Under the pieces are notes generated by a model, which was not told the origin of the DNA, ran no database searches, and saw only the letters and a list, made by a program, of their open reading frames with translations. Positions 54,852-64,000 of a stretch of DNA of 64,000 nt are shown here, piece by piece. This DNA is from JAFAXD01 sp963760435 (GTDB taxonomy: Bacteria > Pseudomonadota > Alphaproteobacteria > Rhizobiales > Xanthobacteraceae), in assembly GCA_963760435.1 (NCBI GenBank), contig CAVXDE010000027.1, positions 1 through 64,000 of the forward strand, read 5' to 3'. Within the stretch, counting starts at the first letter, position 1. Each line of letters begins with the position of its first letter. The position numbers and the translations under genes were made by a program.

Positions 54852-57361
54852 TGTCGAGGCTCGCCGGCCGTCCTTTCCGCCGCAAATGCCTGGCTGCGCG
54901 CGTTCGCGTGGCACGGCTTGCCGCGACCTGCGCGCTCGCGCTCGCCGCCGGTACTGTCGCCATCAGCGTCGCCTCGGCGCAGATGGCACCGACGCCGTAC
55001 CTGGATTTCAAATACCAGCTGCGTCCGGCGCCCCCGTCGAAAGGCCCCGGTATCGGCGGTGCGCTGAACGGCCAGCCGCAGAACCCCAATTCCAAGATGC
55101 TCGTGCAGGCGGACGAGCTCGACTACGACTACAACAACCAGCGCGTTTCGGCCGTCGGCAACGTTCGCATGTATTATCAGGGGGCGACGATCGAAGCCGA
55201 TCGCGTCATCTATGATCAGAAGACGAAGCGGCTGCACGCGGAAGGCAACGCACGCCTGACCGACGCCGACGGCAAGATCAGCTACGGCGAAGTGATCGAT
55301 CTCTCCGACGATTATCGCGACGGCTTTGTCAACTCGCTGCGCGTTGAAACCCCCGACCAGACCAGGATCGCGGCCGCGCGCGCCGAACGCAACGAGGGCA
55401 ACTTCACCGTATTCCAGAGCGGTGTCTACACGGCGTGCGAACCCTGCAAGGAAGACCCCCGCAAGCCGCCACTCTGGCAGATCAAGGCGGCGCGCATCAT
55501 CCACAACCAGACCGAAAAGATGCTGTACTTCGAAAGTGCCAGCATCGAGTTTTTCGGTATGCCGCTGGCCTATTTCCCCTACTTTTCCGCACCGGATCCG
55601 ACCGTAAAGCGCAAGACCGGATTCCTGATGCCGGTGTTCTCCACGAGCTCGGCCTATGGGTTCGCGCTCGAAACCCCCTACTACGTCGCACTTGCGCCCG
55701 ATTACGATATGACGATCTCGCCCAAGTCCACCACCAAGCAGGGGGTGCTGATGCAAGGCGAGTTCCGTCAGCGCGTGGAAAATGGTTGGTACACCATTCG
55801 CGCGGCCGGCATCGATCAGCTTGACAAGGACTATTTCATCCGGTCGCAAGGCCCCGCAACCCCCGGGAATCGGCAATGGCGCGGCGATATTGAAGGCACC
55901 GGCCGCTTCTCCATCTCACCGCAGTGGATGCTGGGCTTTGACGCCGCCTTCCTGTCGGACGCGACCTTCTTCCAGGACTACAAGATCAGGTCGCTGCAGA
56001 TGCGCAATCCCGATCCGGCCGGCATGGGACTGACCGAAGCCGTTTCCACACTGTTCCTCGCCGGACGCGGCGACCGCAGCTACTTCGATCTGCGCTCGAT
56101 CCACTACATGGGCCTCTCGGAATTCGATCAGCAGAGCGCGATTCCGGATATCTACCCCGTGCTTGATTATCAGCGCACCTTGAGCAGCCCGGTGCTCGGG
56201 GGCGAAGTCAGTTACAATTTCAACATGACGAATCTGCGCCGCACCACGGCGGAGTTCGACCCGATCACACAGTTCGCGAACAGCTACGGGCTCTGCGCTA
56301 CCAGCACCGCCGATCCTGCCCTCAAAACTTCCGCGACCTGCGTCCTGCGCGGCTTGCCAGGCGACTACGCGCGTGCATCAGCGGATTTGAACTGGCGCAA
56401 GCAGATCATCGACCCCGTTGGTCAAGTCTGGACGCCGTTCGCTTCCGTTCGCGGCGACGTGGCGGCCCTGACGGTCACGAACAATACCGGCGTGTCCAAC
56501 TTCATTACGCCCGGCGATACGCAGATCGAGCGCGCGATGCCGACCGTCGGCCTCGAGTATCGGTTCCCGTTCATGGGCGTTGAATCCTGGGGCACCCAGA
56601 CCATCGAGCCGATTGCTCAGGTCATCGTGCGCCCCAACGAGACCAACATCGGCAAGCTGCCGAACGAAGACGCGCAAAGCCTGATTTTCGACGACACCAA
56701 CCTGTTCCGGACGGACAAATTCTCGGGTTGGGACCGTGTGGAAGGCGGCGGCCGCGCCAACGTCGGCGCTCAATACACCGCCCAGTTCAACCAGGGCGGC
56801 ACCGTGAACGCGTTGTTTGGCCAGTCGTATCAGCTGTTCGGCCTCAACTCCTACGCGGTAGCCGATCTGGTGAATACCGGCCTCAACAGCGGTCTCGACA
56901 CCAGCCGGTCGGACTACGTCGCGCGGCTCGGGTACCAGCCGAACTCGATCTACAGCGTGACGTCGCGCTTCCGGTTCTCCCAAGAGAACTTCGCCGTCCA
57001 GCGGTTTGAGCTCGACGGACGCGCGAACTACGACCGCTTCCTGGTTCAGGTTCTGTACGGCGACTACGCAGCACAGCCGCTCATCGGCTTCCTGGAACGG
57101 CGGCAGGGCCTGGTCACCAACACCTCGGTGAAGCTCACCGCCAATTGGGCCGCGATCGCCGGGATACGGTACGATCTGGTTGCCAACACGTTTGACCAGA
57201 CCCGCTTTGGACTTGGCTATATTGACGATTGTTTCACGGCGTCAGTGAGTTATGTAACGGACTACACCTACAGCGGCAACGTGACCACCAACCATACGAT
57301 CATGCTCCAAATGAGCCTGCGAACGTTGGGCACAGTTGGAGGAGGATTTGGGGTGCAATGA
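54851..57361 (+). CDS. lptD: LPS assembly outer-membrane protein LptD
   Basis: This is an 836-residue outer-membrane translocon that inserts LPS at the cell surface. The N-terminal leader ends near ASAQM. Then comes an OstA-like jellyroll (MLVQADELDYDYNNQRVSAV to SYGEVIDLSDDYRDG), followed by the beta-barrel, with YFPYFSAPDPTVKRKTGFLM at the start of the barrel and TLGTVGGGFGVQ at the end. Cys residues are few (EPCKED near residue 200), as in alphaproteobacterial forms. It overlaps lptG and the SurA-like gene. Confidence 0.9.
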   Translation: MSRLAGRPFRRKCLAARVRVARLAATCALALAAGTVAISVASAQMAPTPYLDFKYQLRPAPPSKGPGIGGALNGQPQNPNSKMLVQADELDYDYNNQRVSAVGNVRMYYQGATIEADRVIYDQKTKRLHAEGNARLTDADGKISYGEVIDLSDDYRDGFVNSLRVETPDQTRIAAARAERNEGNFTVFQSGVYTACEPCKEDPRKPPLWQIKAARIIHNQTEKMLYFESASIEFFGMPLAYFPYFSAPDPTVKRKTGFLMPVFSTSSAYGFALETPYYVALAPDYDMTISPKSTTKQGVLMQGEFRQRVENGWYTIRAAGIDQLDKDYFIRSQGPATPGNRQWRGDIEGTGRFSISPQWMLGFDAAFLSDATFFQDYKIRSLQMRNPDPAGMGLTEAVSTLFLAGRGDRSYFDLRSIHYMGLSEFDQQSAIPDIYPVLDYQRTLSSPVLGGEVSYNFNMTNLRRTTAEFDPITQFANSYGLCATSTADPALKTSATCVLRGLPGDYARASADLNWRKQIIDPVGQVWTPFASVRGDVAALTVTNNTGVSNFITPGDTQIERAMPTVGLEYRFPFMGVESWGTQTIEPIAQVIVRPNETNIGKLPNEDAQSLIFDDTNLFRTDKFSGWDRVEGGGRANVGAQYTAQFNQGGTVNALFGQSYQLFGLNSYAVADLVNTGLNSGLDTSRSDYVARLGYQPNSIYSVTSRFRFSQENFAVQRFELDGRANYDRFLVQVLYGDYAAQPLIGFLERRQGLVTNTSVKLTANWAAIAGIRYDLVANTFDQTRFGLGYIDDCFTASVSYVTDYTYSGNVTTNHTIMLQMSLRTLGTVGGGFGVQ

Positions 57362-58446
57362 TGTGGAAGCATGACCTTTCCGCTTTTGTGCTCACTCGGG
57401 CGGGCAGTTCCAGTTGCTCGATGATCAAACGCGCCGGCCTGCTCACGGCGATGATCGGCTGCCTCGTTGCGGCCGCTCCGGCGCAGGCCCAGGTCGTGCT
57501 GTTCGTCAACGGCGACCCGGTCACCAATTTCGACATCGAGCAGCGCGGAAAGCTTGTTCAGCTGACCTTGCACAAGACCGTGGGGCGCGAGGAGCTGATC
57601 AACGATTTGATCGATGACAAGATCAAAATCTCGGTCGGCAAACGCTACCGCATCGAGATTACCGACGCGGACGTCGACAAGCAGTTTGCCGAGATGGGCG
57701 CTCGCATCCATATGGGCAAGAGCCAGTTCGAGCAGGTCCTCACCCAGGCCGGCGTCGAGCCGGACACCATGAAGGAGCACATCAAGGCAGAGATTTCCTG
57801 GGCGACCATCGTGCAGGGCAGGTTCCAGGCACGCTTGCTCGTCAACGAAAAGGACGTGCTGCAAGCGATGGAGAGCGAGCCCAAAAAGGAAGGGGCCGAT
57901 GCTCCAGCTGCTGGGGAGAACCCGCTTGGCTTCGAGTACACTTTGCGGCCGATCCTGTTCGTGGTCGGGCGTGGTGCCAGCCCTGAAGCCATCGAGTTGC
58001 GCAAGAAAGAGGCCGAAGCGTTGCGCTCCCAGTTCGACAGCTGCGACACGGGTATCCGTTACGCGCGCTCGCTGCGAGACGTCGCGGTGCGTGAGTCCAT
58101 CCTCAAATCATCGGCGGATCTGGCACCGGCGATCCGGGAAATTCTGGACAAAGTGCCGGTCGGCCACCTGACCTCGCCCGAGGTGACCGCCCGCGGCGTC
58201 GAACTCTTTGCGCTGTGCGACAAGCGGCAGGCGCGCGTCGAGTCGGTGGCCAAGGCGGAAGTGAAGAACAAGTTGTATGGCGAAAAGTTCGAAGCTCAGG
58301 GCAAACGCTATCTTGCCGAGTTGCGCCGGGCCGCACTGATCGAGTGGAAAGAGCCGCAGGAACCGATCAAGGAAGTCAGAGGCAAGAAGGGGGCGAAGCC
58401 TGCGAAGGAGTCGAATGCGCATCCCCCGGGCGTCAAGACCGAATAG
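57358..58446 (+). CDS. surA: SurA-like periplasmic chaperone / peptidylprolyl isomerase
   Basis: This is a 362-residue exported chaperone that guides outer-membrane proteins. It starts MMWKHDLSAF; the hydrophobic leader MIKRAGLLTAMIGCLVAAAP follows about 21 residues in, with cleavage near AQAQ, so the true start could be ATG 57421. The SurA N-domain is VVLFVNGDPVTNFDIEQRGK to LINDLIDDKIKISVG. The parvulin-like part is YTLRPILFVV to GHLTSPEVTARGVELFALCD. It overlaps lptD by 4 bases, an arrangement that is conserved in relatives. Confidence 0.85.
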   Translation: MMWKHDLSAFVLTRAGSSSCSMIKRAGLLTAMIGCLVAAAPAQAQVVLFVNGDPVTNFDIEQRGKLVQLTLHKTVGREELINDLIDDKIKISVGKRYRIEITDADVDKQFAEMGARIHMGKSQFEQVLTQAGVEPDTMKEHIKAEISWATIVQGRFQARLLVNEKDVLQAMESEPKKEGADAPAAGENPLGFEYTLRPILFVVGRGASPEAIELRKKEAEALRSQFDSCDTGIRYARSLRDVAVRESILKSSADLAPAIREILDKVPVGHLTSPEVTARGVELFALCDKRQARVESVAKAEVKNKLYGEKFEAQGKRYLAELRRAALIEWKEPQEPIKEVRGKKGAKPAKESNAHPPGVKTE

Positions 58447-58467
58447 TTGGGGCCACTCAGGTCCAAT

Positions 58468-59493
58468 ATGAAAGGCCCGCTTGCGCTGACACTGGGCGAG
58501 CCTGCAGGGATCGGTCCCGACATCACCCTTCTAAGCTGGACGCGACGCGCCGAGCTCGAGCTGCCGGCGTTCTACGTGCTGGGCGATGCGACCTATCTGC
58601 GCGAACGCGCCACTCGGCTGGGAATCTCCGTACCGGTTGTCGCCATTGCGCCCGAGGAGGCACTGGCGGCATTTGCCAGCGCATTGCCGGTCGTGGATGT
58701 CGGCGTACGCGCGACCGCTACGCCAGGACTTCCTGATGAAACGAGCGCCCCGGTCGCGATTGCGGCCATCCGCGCTGGCGTGGCGCAGGTGCTCCGCGGT
58801 TCTGCCCTGGCGATCGTGACCAATCCGGTCGCCAAGAACGTGCTCTACCGCTCGGGATTTGCCGAACCGGGTCACACGGAATTCCTCGGCAAGCTGGCAA
58901 CCGAAGCGACTGGACGAGGCGCGCACCCGGTAATGATGCTGTGGGCGCCGGAGCTGGCCGTCGTGCCGGTGACCATTCACCTGCCGCTGACCGAAGTCCC
59001 GAACCGGTTGAGCTTTGATCTCATCGTCGAGACGGGGCGCATCGTAGCACGCGACCTGCAGAAGCGTTTTCGTATCAGTCACCCGCGCCTCGCTGTCGCC
59101 GGGCTCAATCCGCATGCCGGTGAGAACGGCGCGCTCGGAGCCGAGGATCATGCCATCGTAGCGCCGGCGATCGACAGATTGCGCGCCGAAGGCATCGATG
59201 CGCGCGGACCGTTACCGGCCGACACCATGTTCCATCCCGCGGCGCGGGCGAGCTACGACGTCGCGCTGTGCATGTATCACGATCAGGCGCTGATCCCGAT
59301 CAAAACTCTCGCCTTCGACCACGCCGTCAATGTCACCTTGGGCCTCCCGTTTGTTCGCACCTCGCCCGACCACGGCACGGCATTCGATATCGCAGGCAGC
59401 GGGCGCGCCGACGCATCGAGCTTGATTGCCGCGATCAAGCTGGCTGCGCGACTCGCGCGCGAGGAACCGGTGCGCGCGAGCGCGCTGTCATGA
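58468..59493 (+). CDS. pdxA: 4-hydroxythreonine-4-phosphate dehydrogenase
   Basis: This is a 341-residue NAD enzyme of pyridoxal 5'-phosphate synthesis. PdxA text is LALTLGEPAGIGPDITLLSW, IVTNPVAKNVLYRSGF, PGHTEFLGKLA (metal His), AGLNPHAGENGALGAEDHAI and CMYHDQALIPIKTLAFDHAV, then NVTLGLPFVRTSPDHGTAFD. The start is ATG 58468. It overlaps rsmA by 4 bases. Confidence 0.93.
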   Translation: MKGPLALTLGEPAGIGPDITLLSWTRRAELELPAFYVLGDATYLRERATRLGISVPVVAIAPEEALAAFASALPVVDVGVRATATPGLPDETSAPVAIAAIRAGVAQVLRGSALAIVTNPVAKNVLYRSGFAEPGHTEFLGKLATEATGRGAHPVMMLWAPELAVVPVTIHLPLTEVPNRLSFDLIVETGRIVARDLQKRFRISHPRLAVAGLNPHAGENGALGAEDHAIVAPAIDRLRAEGIDARGPLPADTMFHPAARASYDVALCMYHDQALIPIKTLAFDHAVNVTLGLPFVRTSPDHGTAFDIAGSGRADASSLIAAIKLAARLAREEPVRASALS

Positions 59494-60338
59494 GTGTTGA
59501 CGACCTCCCGCCCCTGCGGGAGATCATCCGGCGCCATGGGCTGTCGGCGAGAAAGTCACTCGGACAGAACTTCCTGCTCGACCTCAATCTCACAGCCCGA
59601 ATCGCGCGCGCTGCAGGCTCGCTCACAGGCGTAACCGTCGTCGAAATCGGGCCCGGCCCCGGCGGGCTGACACGGGCGCTGCTCGCGGCGGGTGCCGAGC
59701 GCGTCATCGGCATCGAGCGGGACGAGCGCGCCGTTGCGGCGCTCAGCGAGCTTGCGACGCACTACCCCGGGCGCCTCGATATTATCGAAGCCGATGCACT
59801 GGGTTTCGATCCGCGGCCCCATCTCGGCAGCGCGCCTGCCCGCATTGTCGCCAACCTGCCCTACAATATCGCGACGGCGTTGCTGGTGGCGTGGCTCAGT
59901 CTTGAACCGTGGCAGCCGTGGTATGACTCTTTGTTGCTGATGTTCCAGCGCGAAGTCGCCGAACGCATCATCGCCGCGCCTGGTACAAGCAGTTATGGAC
60001 GCTTGTCGGTCCTGTGCAACTGGCGCTGCGAGACAAAGCGCCTGTTCGATATTGCGCCGACCGCTTTCGTGCCGCCGCCGAAGGTCACGTCTTCCTTGGT
60101 GCGGCTCGTACCGCGCGCGCATCCCCTACCCGTTGCGCTGACCGATTTGGAACGAGTCACCGCAGCCGCCTTCGGGCAGCGGCGCAAGATGCTGCGCCAG
60201 AGCCTCAAGACACTCGTTCCCGATCCGCTGCCGCTCCTGGCAGCCGCCGGTCTTGATCCAGCCGCGCGTGCGCAGGACATCCCAGTCGGGGGATTTGTGG
60301 CGCTCGCGCAGGCGCTGTCGGGGGCAGCAGCGCAGTAA
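59490..60338 (+). CDS. rsmA: 16S rRNA dimethyladenosine methyltransferase
   Basis: This is a 282-residue SAM enzyme (KsgA) that dimethylates two adjacent adenines near the 3' end of 16S rRNA. Motifs: LSARKSLGQNFLLDLNLTAR, VVEIGPGPGGLTRALLAAGA (SAM loop), IVANLPYNIATALLVAWL (catalytic NLPY) and MFQREVAERIIAAPGTSSYG. It is the last gene of lptG-lptD-surA-pdxA-rsmA and converges on gmk. Confidence 0.93.
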   Translation: MSVDDLPPLREIIRRHGLSARKSLGQNFLLDLNLTARIARAAGSLTGVTVVEIGPGPGGLTRALLAAGAERVIGIERDERAVAALSELATHYPGRLDIIEADALGFDPRPHLGSAPARIVANLPYNIATALLVAWLSLEPWQPWYDSLLLMFQREVAERIIAAPGTSSYGRLSVLCNWRCETKRLFDIAPTAFVPPPKVTSSLVRLVPRAHPLPVALTDLERVTAAAFGQRRKMLRQSLKTLVPDPLPLLAAAGLDPAARAQDIPVGGFVALAQALSGAAAQ

Positions 60339-60364
60339 CGCGCCACAATTCGATATTTGGTTGA

Positions 60365-61024
60365 TCAGAGCTTGCTCTGCAGTGAGCGCACGAACGTTGA
60401 TAATCCGACCTGCCGTTCTCGCCGCAGCCGCTCGGCTGCGAGAATTGCCCGCACCTCCTTGAGCGCCTGCTCGATATCGTTGTTGATGACGACGTAATCG
60501 TATTCCGCCCAATGGCTCATCTCGTCGCCCGCGCGTTCCATGCGGCTCCGGATCACCGCATCGCTGTCCTGGGCGCGCGCGCGCAGGCGGCGCTCCAGTT
60601 CGGGCACCGACGGCGGCAGCACAAACACACTGACGAGATCGCTGCGCGCACGCTCGCGCACCTGCTGTGTGCCTTGCCAGTCGAGATCGAACAGCATGTC
60701 ACGCCCGGCGGCCAACACCTTTTCCACCGGGGCGCGCGGGGTGCCGTAGAAATTGTCGAACACCCGCGCCCATTCCAACAACTCCTGGGTTTCCACCATG
60801 CGGTCGAAACGCGCCTTGTCGATGAAATGGTAATCCCGGCCGTCGACCTCCCCGGGACGCTTTGCACGCGTGGTGACGGAAATCGACAGCTCCACGCCCG
60901 GATCGTCGAGCAGCATGCGCGAGAGGGTGCTCTTACCGGCGCCCGAGGGCGAAGAGAGGACAAACATCATCCCGCGACGCGCGACAACGGGCAGTGTGTG
61001 GGGCCGGGTCGACGTGAGCGTCAT
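60365..61024 (-). CDS. gmk: Guanylate kinase
   Basis: This is a 219-residue enzyme that makes GDP from GMP and ATP. The P-loop is SSPSGAGKST, with the GMP-binding region SVTTRAKRPGEVDGRDYHF and then FYGTPRAPVEKVLAAGRDML. The start MTLTSTRPHTLPVVARRGMM at 61024 lies 4 bases after the yicC stop. Confidence 0.93.
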   Translation of the reverse strand: MTLTSTRPHTLPVVARRGMMFVLSSPSGAGKSTLSRMLLDDPGVELSISVTTRAKRPGEVDGRDYHFIDKARFDRMVETQELLEWARVFDNFYGTPRAPVEKVLAAGRDMLFDLDWQGTQQVRERARSDLVSVFVLPPSVPELERRLRARAQDSDAVIRSRMERAGDEMSHWAEYDYVVINNDIEQALKEVRAILAAERLRRERQVGLSTFVRSLQSKL

Positions 61025-61028
61025 GCTC

Positions 61029-61916
61029 CTATTCCAGGTTCTGCACCTGCTCGCGGAACTGCTCGACCACGCTCTTGAGCTCAAGGCCGATGTTGGTGAG
61101 TTCCACGTCATTCGACTTGGCGCAGAGTGTATTTGATTCCCGGTTGAGCTCCTGCGCCAGAAAGTCGAGGCGACGGCCGATCGCGCCGCCGGTCGTGATC
61201 AGCTTGCGGGCCTGCTCCACATGCGCCTTCAGGCGATCGAGCTCTTCACGGACATCGGCTTTGGCGGCGAGCAGGATTGCTTCCTGATGCAGGCGATCGG
61301 GGTCGAGGCGCGCGCCGGTCTCGATGAGCGCGGCGACCTGTTCGGCGAGGCGTTGCTTGACGGCCTCGGGCTGCCGTCCGGGTGACGCATCCGCGCGCTG
61401 CGCGAGCGCGCCGATCTCGGATAATCGCGTGGTGAGAACGCGCCCCAATGCCTCGCCCTCATGGCGGCGCATCTGCACGAGGCCGGTGAGCGCGTTCTCG
61501 AACCCGGCCAATACAGCCGCTTCGGCCGCCTGCCGCTCGTCCTCGTGCTCCTGCGCGTCGACGACCTCGACCACGCCTTTGACCGCCAGGATGCCGTCAA
61601 GCCGCGGCGGCTCGGCGGCAATCCGCCGTGTCAGCCCCTGCAGCGTGGCGATCACGGCATCGAGCACGTTGTCGTTCACCCGGACAACCGGAGGAACGCC
61701 TTCGCGCGAGACCGAAAGGGCCGCCTGCAAGGCGCCGCGTGCGAGTTTCTCGGCGGCGCGCTGTCGCACCGGCATCTCGATTGCATCCCATCCGGGTGGC
61801 AAGCGCAGCCGCAGATCGAGACTCTTTGCGTTGACCGATTTGACTTCCCACGTCCACGCGTAGGAGCCGGATACACCCTGGCTCCGTGCGAATCCGGTCA
61901 TGCTGGAGAGGGTCAT
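61029..61916 (-). CDS. yicC: YicC family endoribonuclease-like protein
   Basis: This is a 295-residue YicC-family protein (stress-linked ribonuclease in E. coli). MTLSSMTGFARSQGVSGSYA, WEVKSVNAKSLDLRLRLPPG and the C-terminal IGRRLDFLAQELNRESNTLC with AKSNDVELTNIGLELK are diagnostic. It lies between mltG and gmk, the usual order. Confidence 0.92.
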   Translation of the reverse strand: MTLSSMTGFARSQGVSGSYAWTWEVKSVNAKSLDLRLRLPPGWDAIEMPVRQRAAEKLARGALQAALSVSREGVPPVVRVNDNVLDAVIATLQGLTRRIAAEPPRLDGILAVKGVVEVVDAQEHEDERQAAEAAVLAGFENALTGLVQMRRHEGEALGRVLTTRLSEIGALAQRADASPGRQPEAVKQRLAEQVAALIETGARLDPDRLHQEAILLAAKADVREELDRLKAHVEQARKLITTGGAIGRRLDFLAQELNRESNTLCAKSNDVELTNIGLELKSVVEQFREQVQNLE

Positions 61917-61938
61917 GGGAACGCAAACATGATCAGCT

Positions 61939-63300
61939 CTATTGCGGGCGAGTTGGTGAAGCCGGTTGAGCTGCTGTCCCGTTCTGATATTGGACCTGCG
62001 GCGTCGCCGGTTTCGGCTTGGGTTGTTGGTTCGTTTTTGTTGCGCGCGGCTTTGGCGGCGGAGCGGTTTCGGCGGCCGTCGTGCTCGCCGGCTCGGGAGC
62101 CGCGCTCGCGGCATCGCCCTGCTCGATCGCGCGCAGATGCGAGACGTTCTTCTGATGCGCATCGAGCGTCTCGGAGAACGCGTGGCCGCCGGTGCCGTCG
62201 GCAACGAAATAGAGGTCCTTGGTGCGTGCCGGATTGGAGGCCGCTTCGAGGGAGGCGCGCCCCGGATTGGCGATCGGCCCGGGCGGCAAGCCATCGATCG
62301 TGTAGGTGTTGTAGGGTGTCGGCTGGGTGATGTCGCTACGCGAGATCGGCCGGCCGAGCGAGCCCTTGCCGCCGACCAGGCCATAAATAATCGTTGGATC
62401 CGACTGCAGGCGCATTCTCTGCTTCAGTCGATTGACGAACACGGACGCGACGCGTGAGCGTTCTTCCGGCCGTCCGGTCTCCTTCTCGACAATCGAGGCG
62501 AGCGTCACGAGTTCAGTCGGCGATTTGAGCGGCAAATCGGGGGCGCGGCGCTCCCAGGCCTTTTGCACGACGTCGCGTTGTTCACGCTGCATGCGTTGAA
62601 GCACCTGCTCACGCGGCGTCGAGCGCGGGAACCGATAGGTCTCCGGAAGCAACGAGCCCTCGGGTGGGATCGATTTGATGTTGCCAGCCAGGAAATCCAT
62701 GTCGAGCAGACGCTGCACGATCTGTTCCGAGGTGAGACCTTCGGGAATCGTGATCGCGTGCTGGACGACCTTGCCCTCGCTCAGGGTGTTGATCACATCC
62801 TCGACGCTGGCATGCTTGGCGAACTGATATTCGCCCGCTTTGACGTCGTTGCCGCGGGCCTTGTTGAGCCACACCCGAATGAAGAAAGGCCACTGCTGAT
62901 CGATGACGCCTTCATGCTGCAGCGTGTCTGCGAGATCCGACACGCCCGCACGTGCAACGTTGACGACCTTGTCGTCTTGCAGCGGGCCGGGCGCGGTCAA
63001 CCGGTTCTTGATCACCAATACGCCGACGCCAACGCCGATGGCCAGGATGACCAAAACCGTGAAGAAGGCGTTGCCTGCCACCACGAGCGGATGGCGCGCG
63101 CGTTGCGACCGACGCTTCGGCATCGGGACTTTTTCCGGCTGCAGCGCTGCGCGCGCGCTCCTCGGGACCGCGCGCGAACGGTCGCCAGCCGACTGAGCGG
63201 CACTATTGGAATCGCGCCCGCTATCGGCATCGGGTACGCGGTCGGCCGGACTCGTGCTTGCGGGCTGCTCGATCGCCCCCTGCTTACGGCGCCACAGCAT
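61939..63300 (-). CDS. mltG: Endolytic peptidoglycan transglycosylase MltG
   Basis: This is a 453-residue inner-membrane enzyme that cuts nascent peptidoglycan. A long basic, Pro/Ala-rich cytoplasmic N-terminus precedes a membrane helix (AFFTVLVILAIGVGVGVLVI). The YceG domain has GSLLPETYRFPRSTPREQVL and VTLASIVEKETGRPEERSRV with catalytic Glu, then SDPTIIYGL and YNTYTIDGLPPGPIANPGRA. A Pro/Lys-rich tail follows. The start at 63300 has GGAGG upstream. Confidence 0.93.
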   Translation of the reverse strand: MLWRRKQGAIEQPASTSPADRVPDADSGRDSNSAAQSAGDRSRAVPRSARAALQPEKVPMPKRRSQRARHPLVVAGNAFFTVLVILAIGVGVGVLVIKNRLTAPGPLQDDKVVNVARAGVSDLADTLQHEGVIDQQWPFFIRVWLNKARGNDVKAGEYQFAKHASVEDVINTLSEGKVVQHAITIPEGLTSEQIVQRLLDMDFLAGNIKSIPPEGSLLPETYRFPRSTPREQVLQRMQREQRDVVQKAWERRAPDLPLKSPTELVTLASIVEKETGRPEERSRVASVFVNRLKQRMRLQSDPTIIYGLVGGKGSLGRPISRSDITQPTPYNTYTIDGLPPGPIANPGRASLEAASNPARTKDLYFVADGTGGHAFSETLDAHQKNVSHLRAIEQGDAASAAPEPASTTAAETAPPPKPRATKTNQQPKPKPATPQVQYQNGTAAQPASPTRPQ

Positions 63301-63482
63301 GGAAAGACCTCCGGGTCCGCAAACCGAACAGACAATTATGTCCACTCGGCGCACGCACTGAGCAAATTCCCTGCAGAACCAACTTCTGCTTCGCGCCCCC
63401 GCTCAAACGACAAATTACACAAGTAGGGTCGGCGACGGAAGTTATCCGGTAAGCCACAACCGCAACTGCCCTAATGCCTCGT

Positions 63483-64000
63483 TCACGCCGCCAGCCGCCG
63501 CATGATCAGGGACGCGTTGGTGCCGCCAAAGCCGAAAGAGTTCGAAAGCACGATGTTGATCTCACGCTTGCGCGCTTGATGCGGCACGAGATCGATTGGC
63601 GTCTCGACCGACGGGTTGTCCAGGTTGATGGTCGGCGGCGCGACCTGGTCGCGCAGCGCCAGAACCGAGAATATCGCCTCGACCGCACCGGCCGCACCTA
63701 ACAAATGGCCGACCGATGACTTGGTCGATGACATGGAGATGCGGCCGGCCGCATTGCCGACGACGCGCTGCACGGCGCCAAGCTCGATCTCGTCGCCGAC
63801 CTGGGTCGAGGTACCGTGCGCGTTGACGTAATCGATTTCGGCCGGCGAAATGCCCGCGCGCTTGATGGCGGCCATCATGCACCGATAGGCGCCGTCGCCG
63901 TCCTCGGCCGGCGCGGTGATATGGTAGGCGTCGCCCGAGAGCCCATAACCGACGATTTCCGCATAGATGTGGGCGCCGCGCGCCTTGGCATGCTCAAGCT
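63483..64000 (-). CDS. fabF: Beta-ketoacyl-ACP synthase II, C-terminal part (runs off the window)
   Basis: This is the C-terminal 172 or so residues of the fatty-acid elongation condensing enzyme. At the window edge it reads LEHAKARGAHIYAEIVGYGL, then DYVNAHGTSTQVGDEIELGA (catalytic His), SSTKSSVGHLLGAAGAVEAI (second His and Lys), and NSFGFGGTNASLIMRRLAA. The frame is open to the window end; the N-terminus with the active-site Cys lies outside. mltG is 182 bases downstream. Confidence 0.93.
   Translation of the reverse strand, partial: LEHAKARGAHIYAEIVGYGLSGDAYHITAPAEDGDGAYRCMMAAIKRAGISPAEIDYVNAHGTSTQVGDEIELGAVQRVVGNAAGRISMSSTKSSVGHLLGAAGAVEAIFSVLALRDQVAPPTINLDNPSVETPIDLVPHQARKREINIVLSNSFGFGGTNASLIMRRLAA

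Noticed and set aside
1..64000. tRNA or rRNA genes, prophage, integrase or complete insertion sequence
   Set aside because: No cloverleaf-like or rRNA text, no integrase, and only a truncated RAYT transposase were seen by reading; a covariance-model scan could not be run.

Overview
The window looks like chromosomal DNA of a high-GC alphaproteobacterium of the order Hyphomicrobiales, most like Bradyrhizobium and its relatives (Nitrobacteraceae/Xanthobacteraceae). The reasons are the conserved housekeeping blocks pepA / lptG-lptD-surA-pdxA-rsmA and fabF-mltG-yicC-gmk, a DUF1489 gene, many solute-binding-protein transporters, and three dispersed palindromic repeat families typical of that group. 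This placement is an inference from gene content, not a database result.

Layout. 1-6.1 kb: a catabolic cluster with many broken frames (FAD monooxygenase, exported M20 amidohydrolase, aspartate-dehydrogenase-like protein, kynureninase, aromatic-acid MFS transporter). 6.1-7.9 kb: an exported TPR protein and a hairpin. 7.6-14.1 kb (minus): a urea/short-chain-amide uptake and hydrolysis operon, urtABCDE-fmdA-fmdB. 14.5-18.6 kb (plus, divergent): a fusion of an NCS1-type permease with a hybrid histidine kinase, overlapping a LuxR-type response regulator. Together these look like an amide/urea sensing, uptake and hydrolysis system. 18.7-24.9 kb: two MFS transporters, a DJ-1/PfpI protein, an FMN-binding protein, a LysR regulator and an FAH-family hydrolase. 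24.9-27.8 kb: a 2OG-Fe(II) oxygenase with an orphan NMT1-type binding protein, divergent from a GntR regulator. 28-31.4 kb: a two-subunit molybdenum hydroxylase followed by an unusual SoxY (AACLE tail) and SoxZ. 31.4-38.7 kb: a complete Liv-type ABC transporter, then SDR, acyl-CoA dehydrogenase and MaoC genes. 38.8-45.3 kb: esterase, intradiol dioxygenase, DUF1489 protein, biotin-dependent carboxylase and two hypothetical proteins.

45.3-47.8 kb is an accessory patch. It holds iteron-like short repeats, an AT-rich stretch with TTCATAAT repeats, a RepA-like AAA ATPase and a truncated REP-associated (RAYT) transposase. 47.8-51.7 kb: a Bug-type binding protein, an S10 peptidase, a lipoprotein and HolC. 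51.7-64 kb is core genome: pepA, lptG-lptD-surA-pdxA-rsmA, then gmk, yicC, mltG and fabF on the other strand.

About 22 single-base frame breaks are visible. They concentrate at 0-4 kb and 10.6-13.9 kb and are absent from 14.5 to 40 kb, which points to locally poor sequence quality more than to gene decay. In each affected gene the reading continues with clear family similarity in another frame. Genes typed as pseudogene are broken as written and may be intact in the organism.
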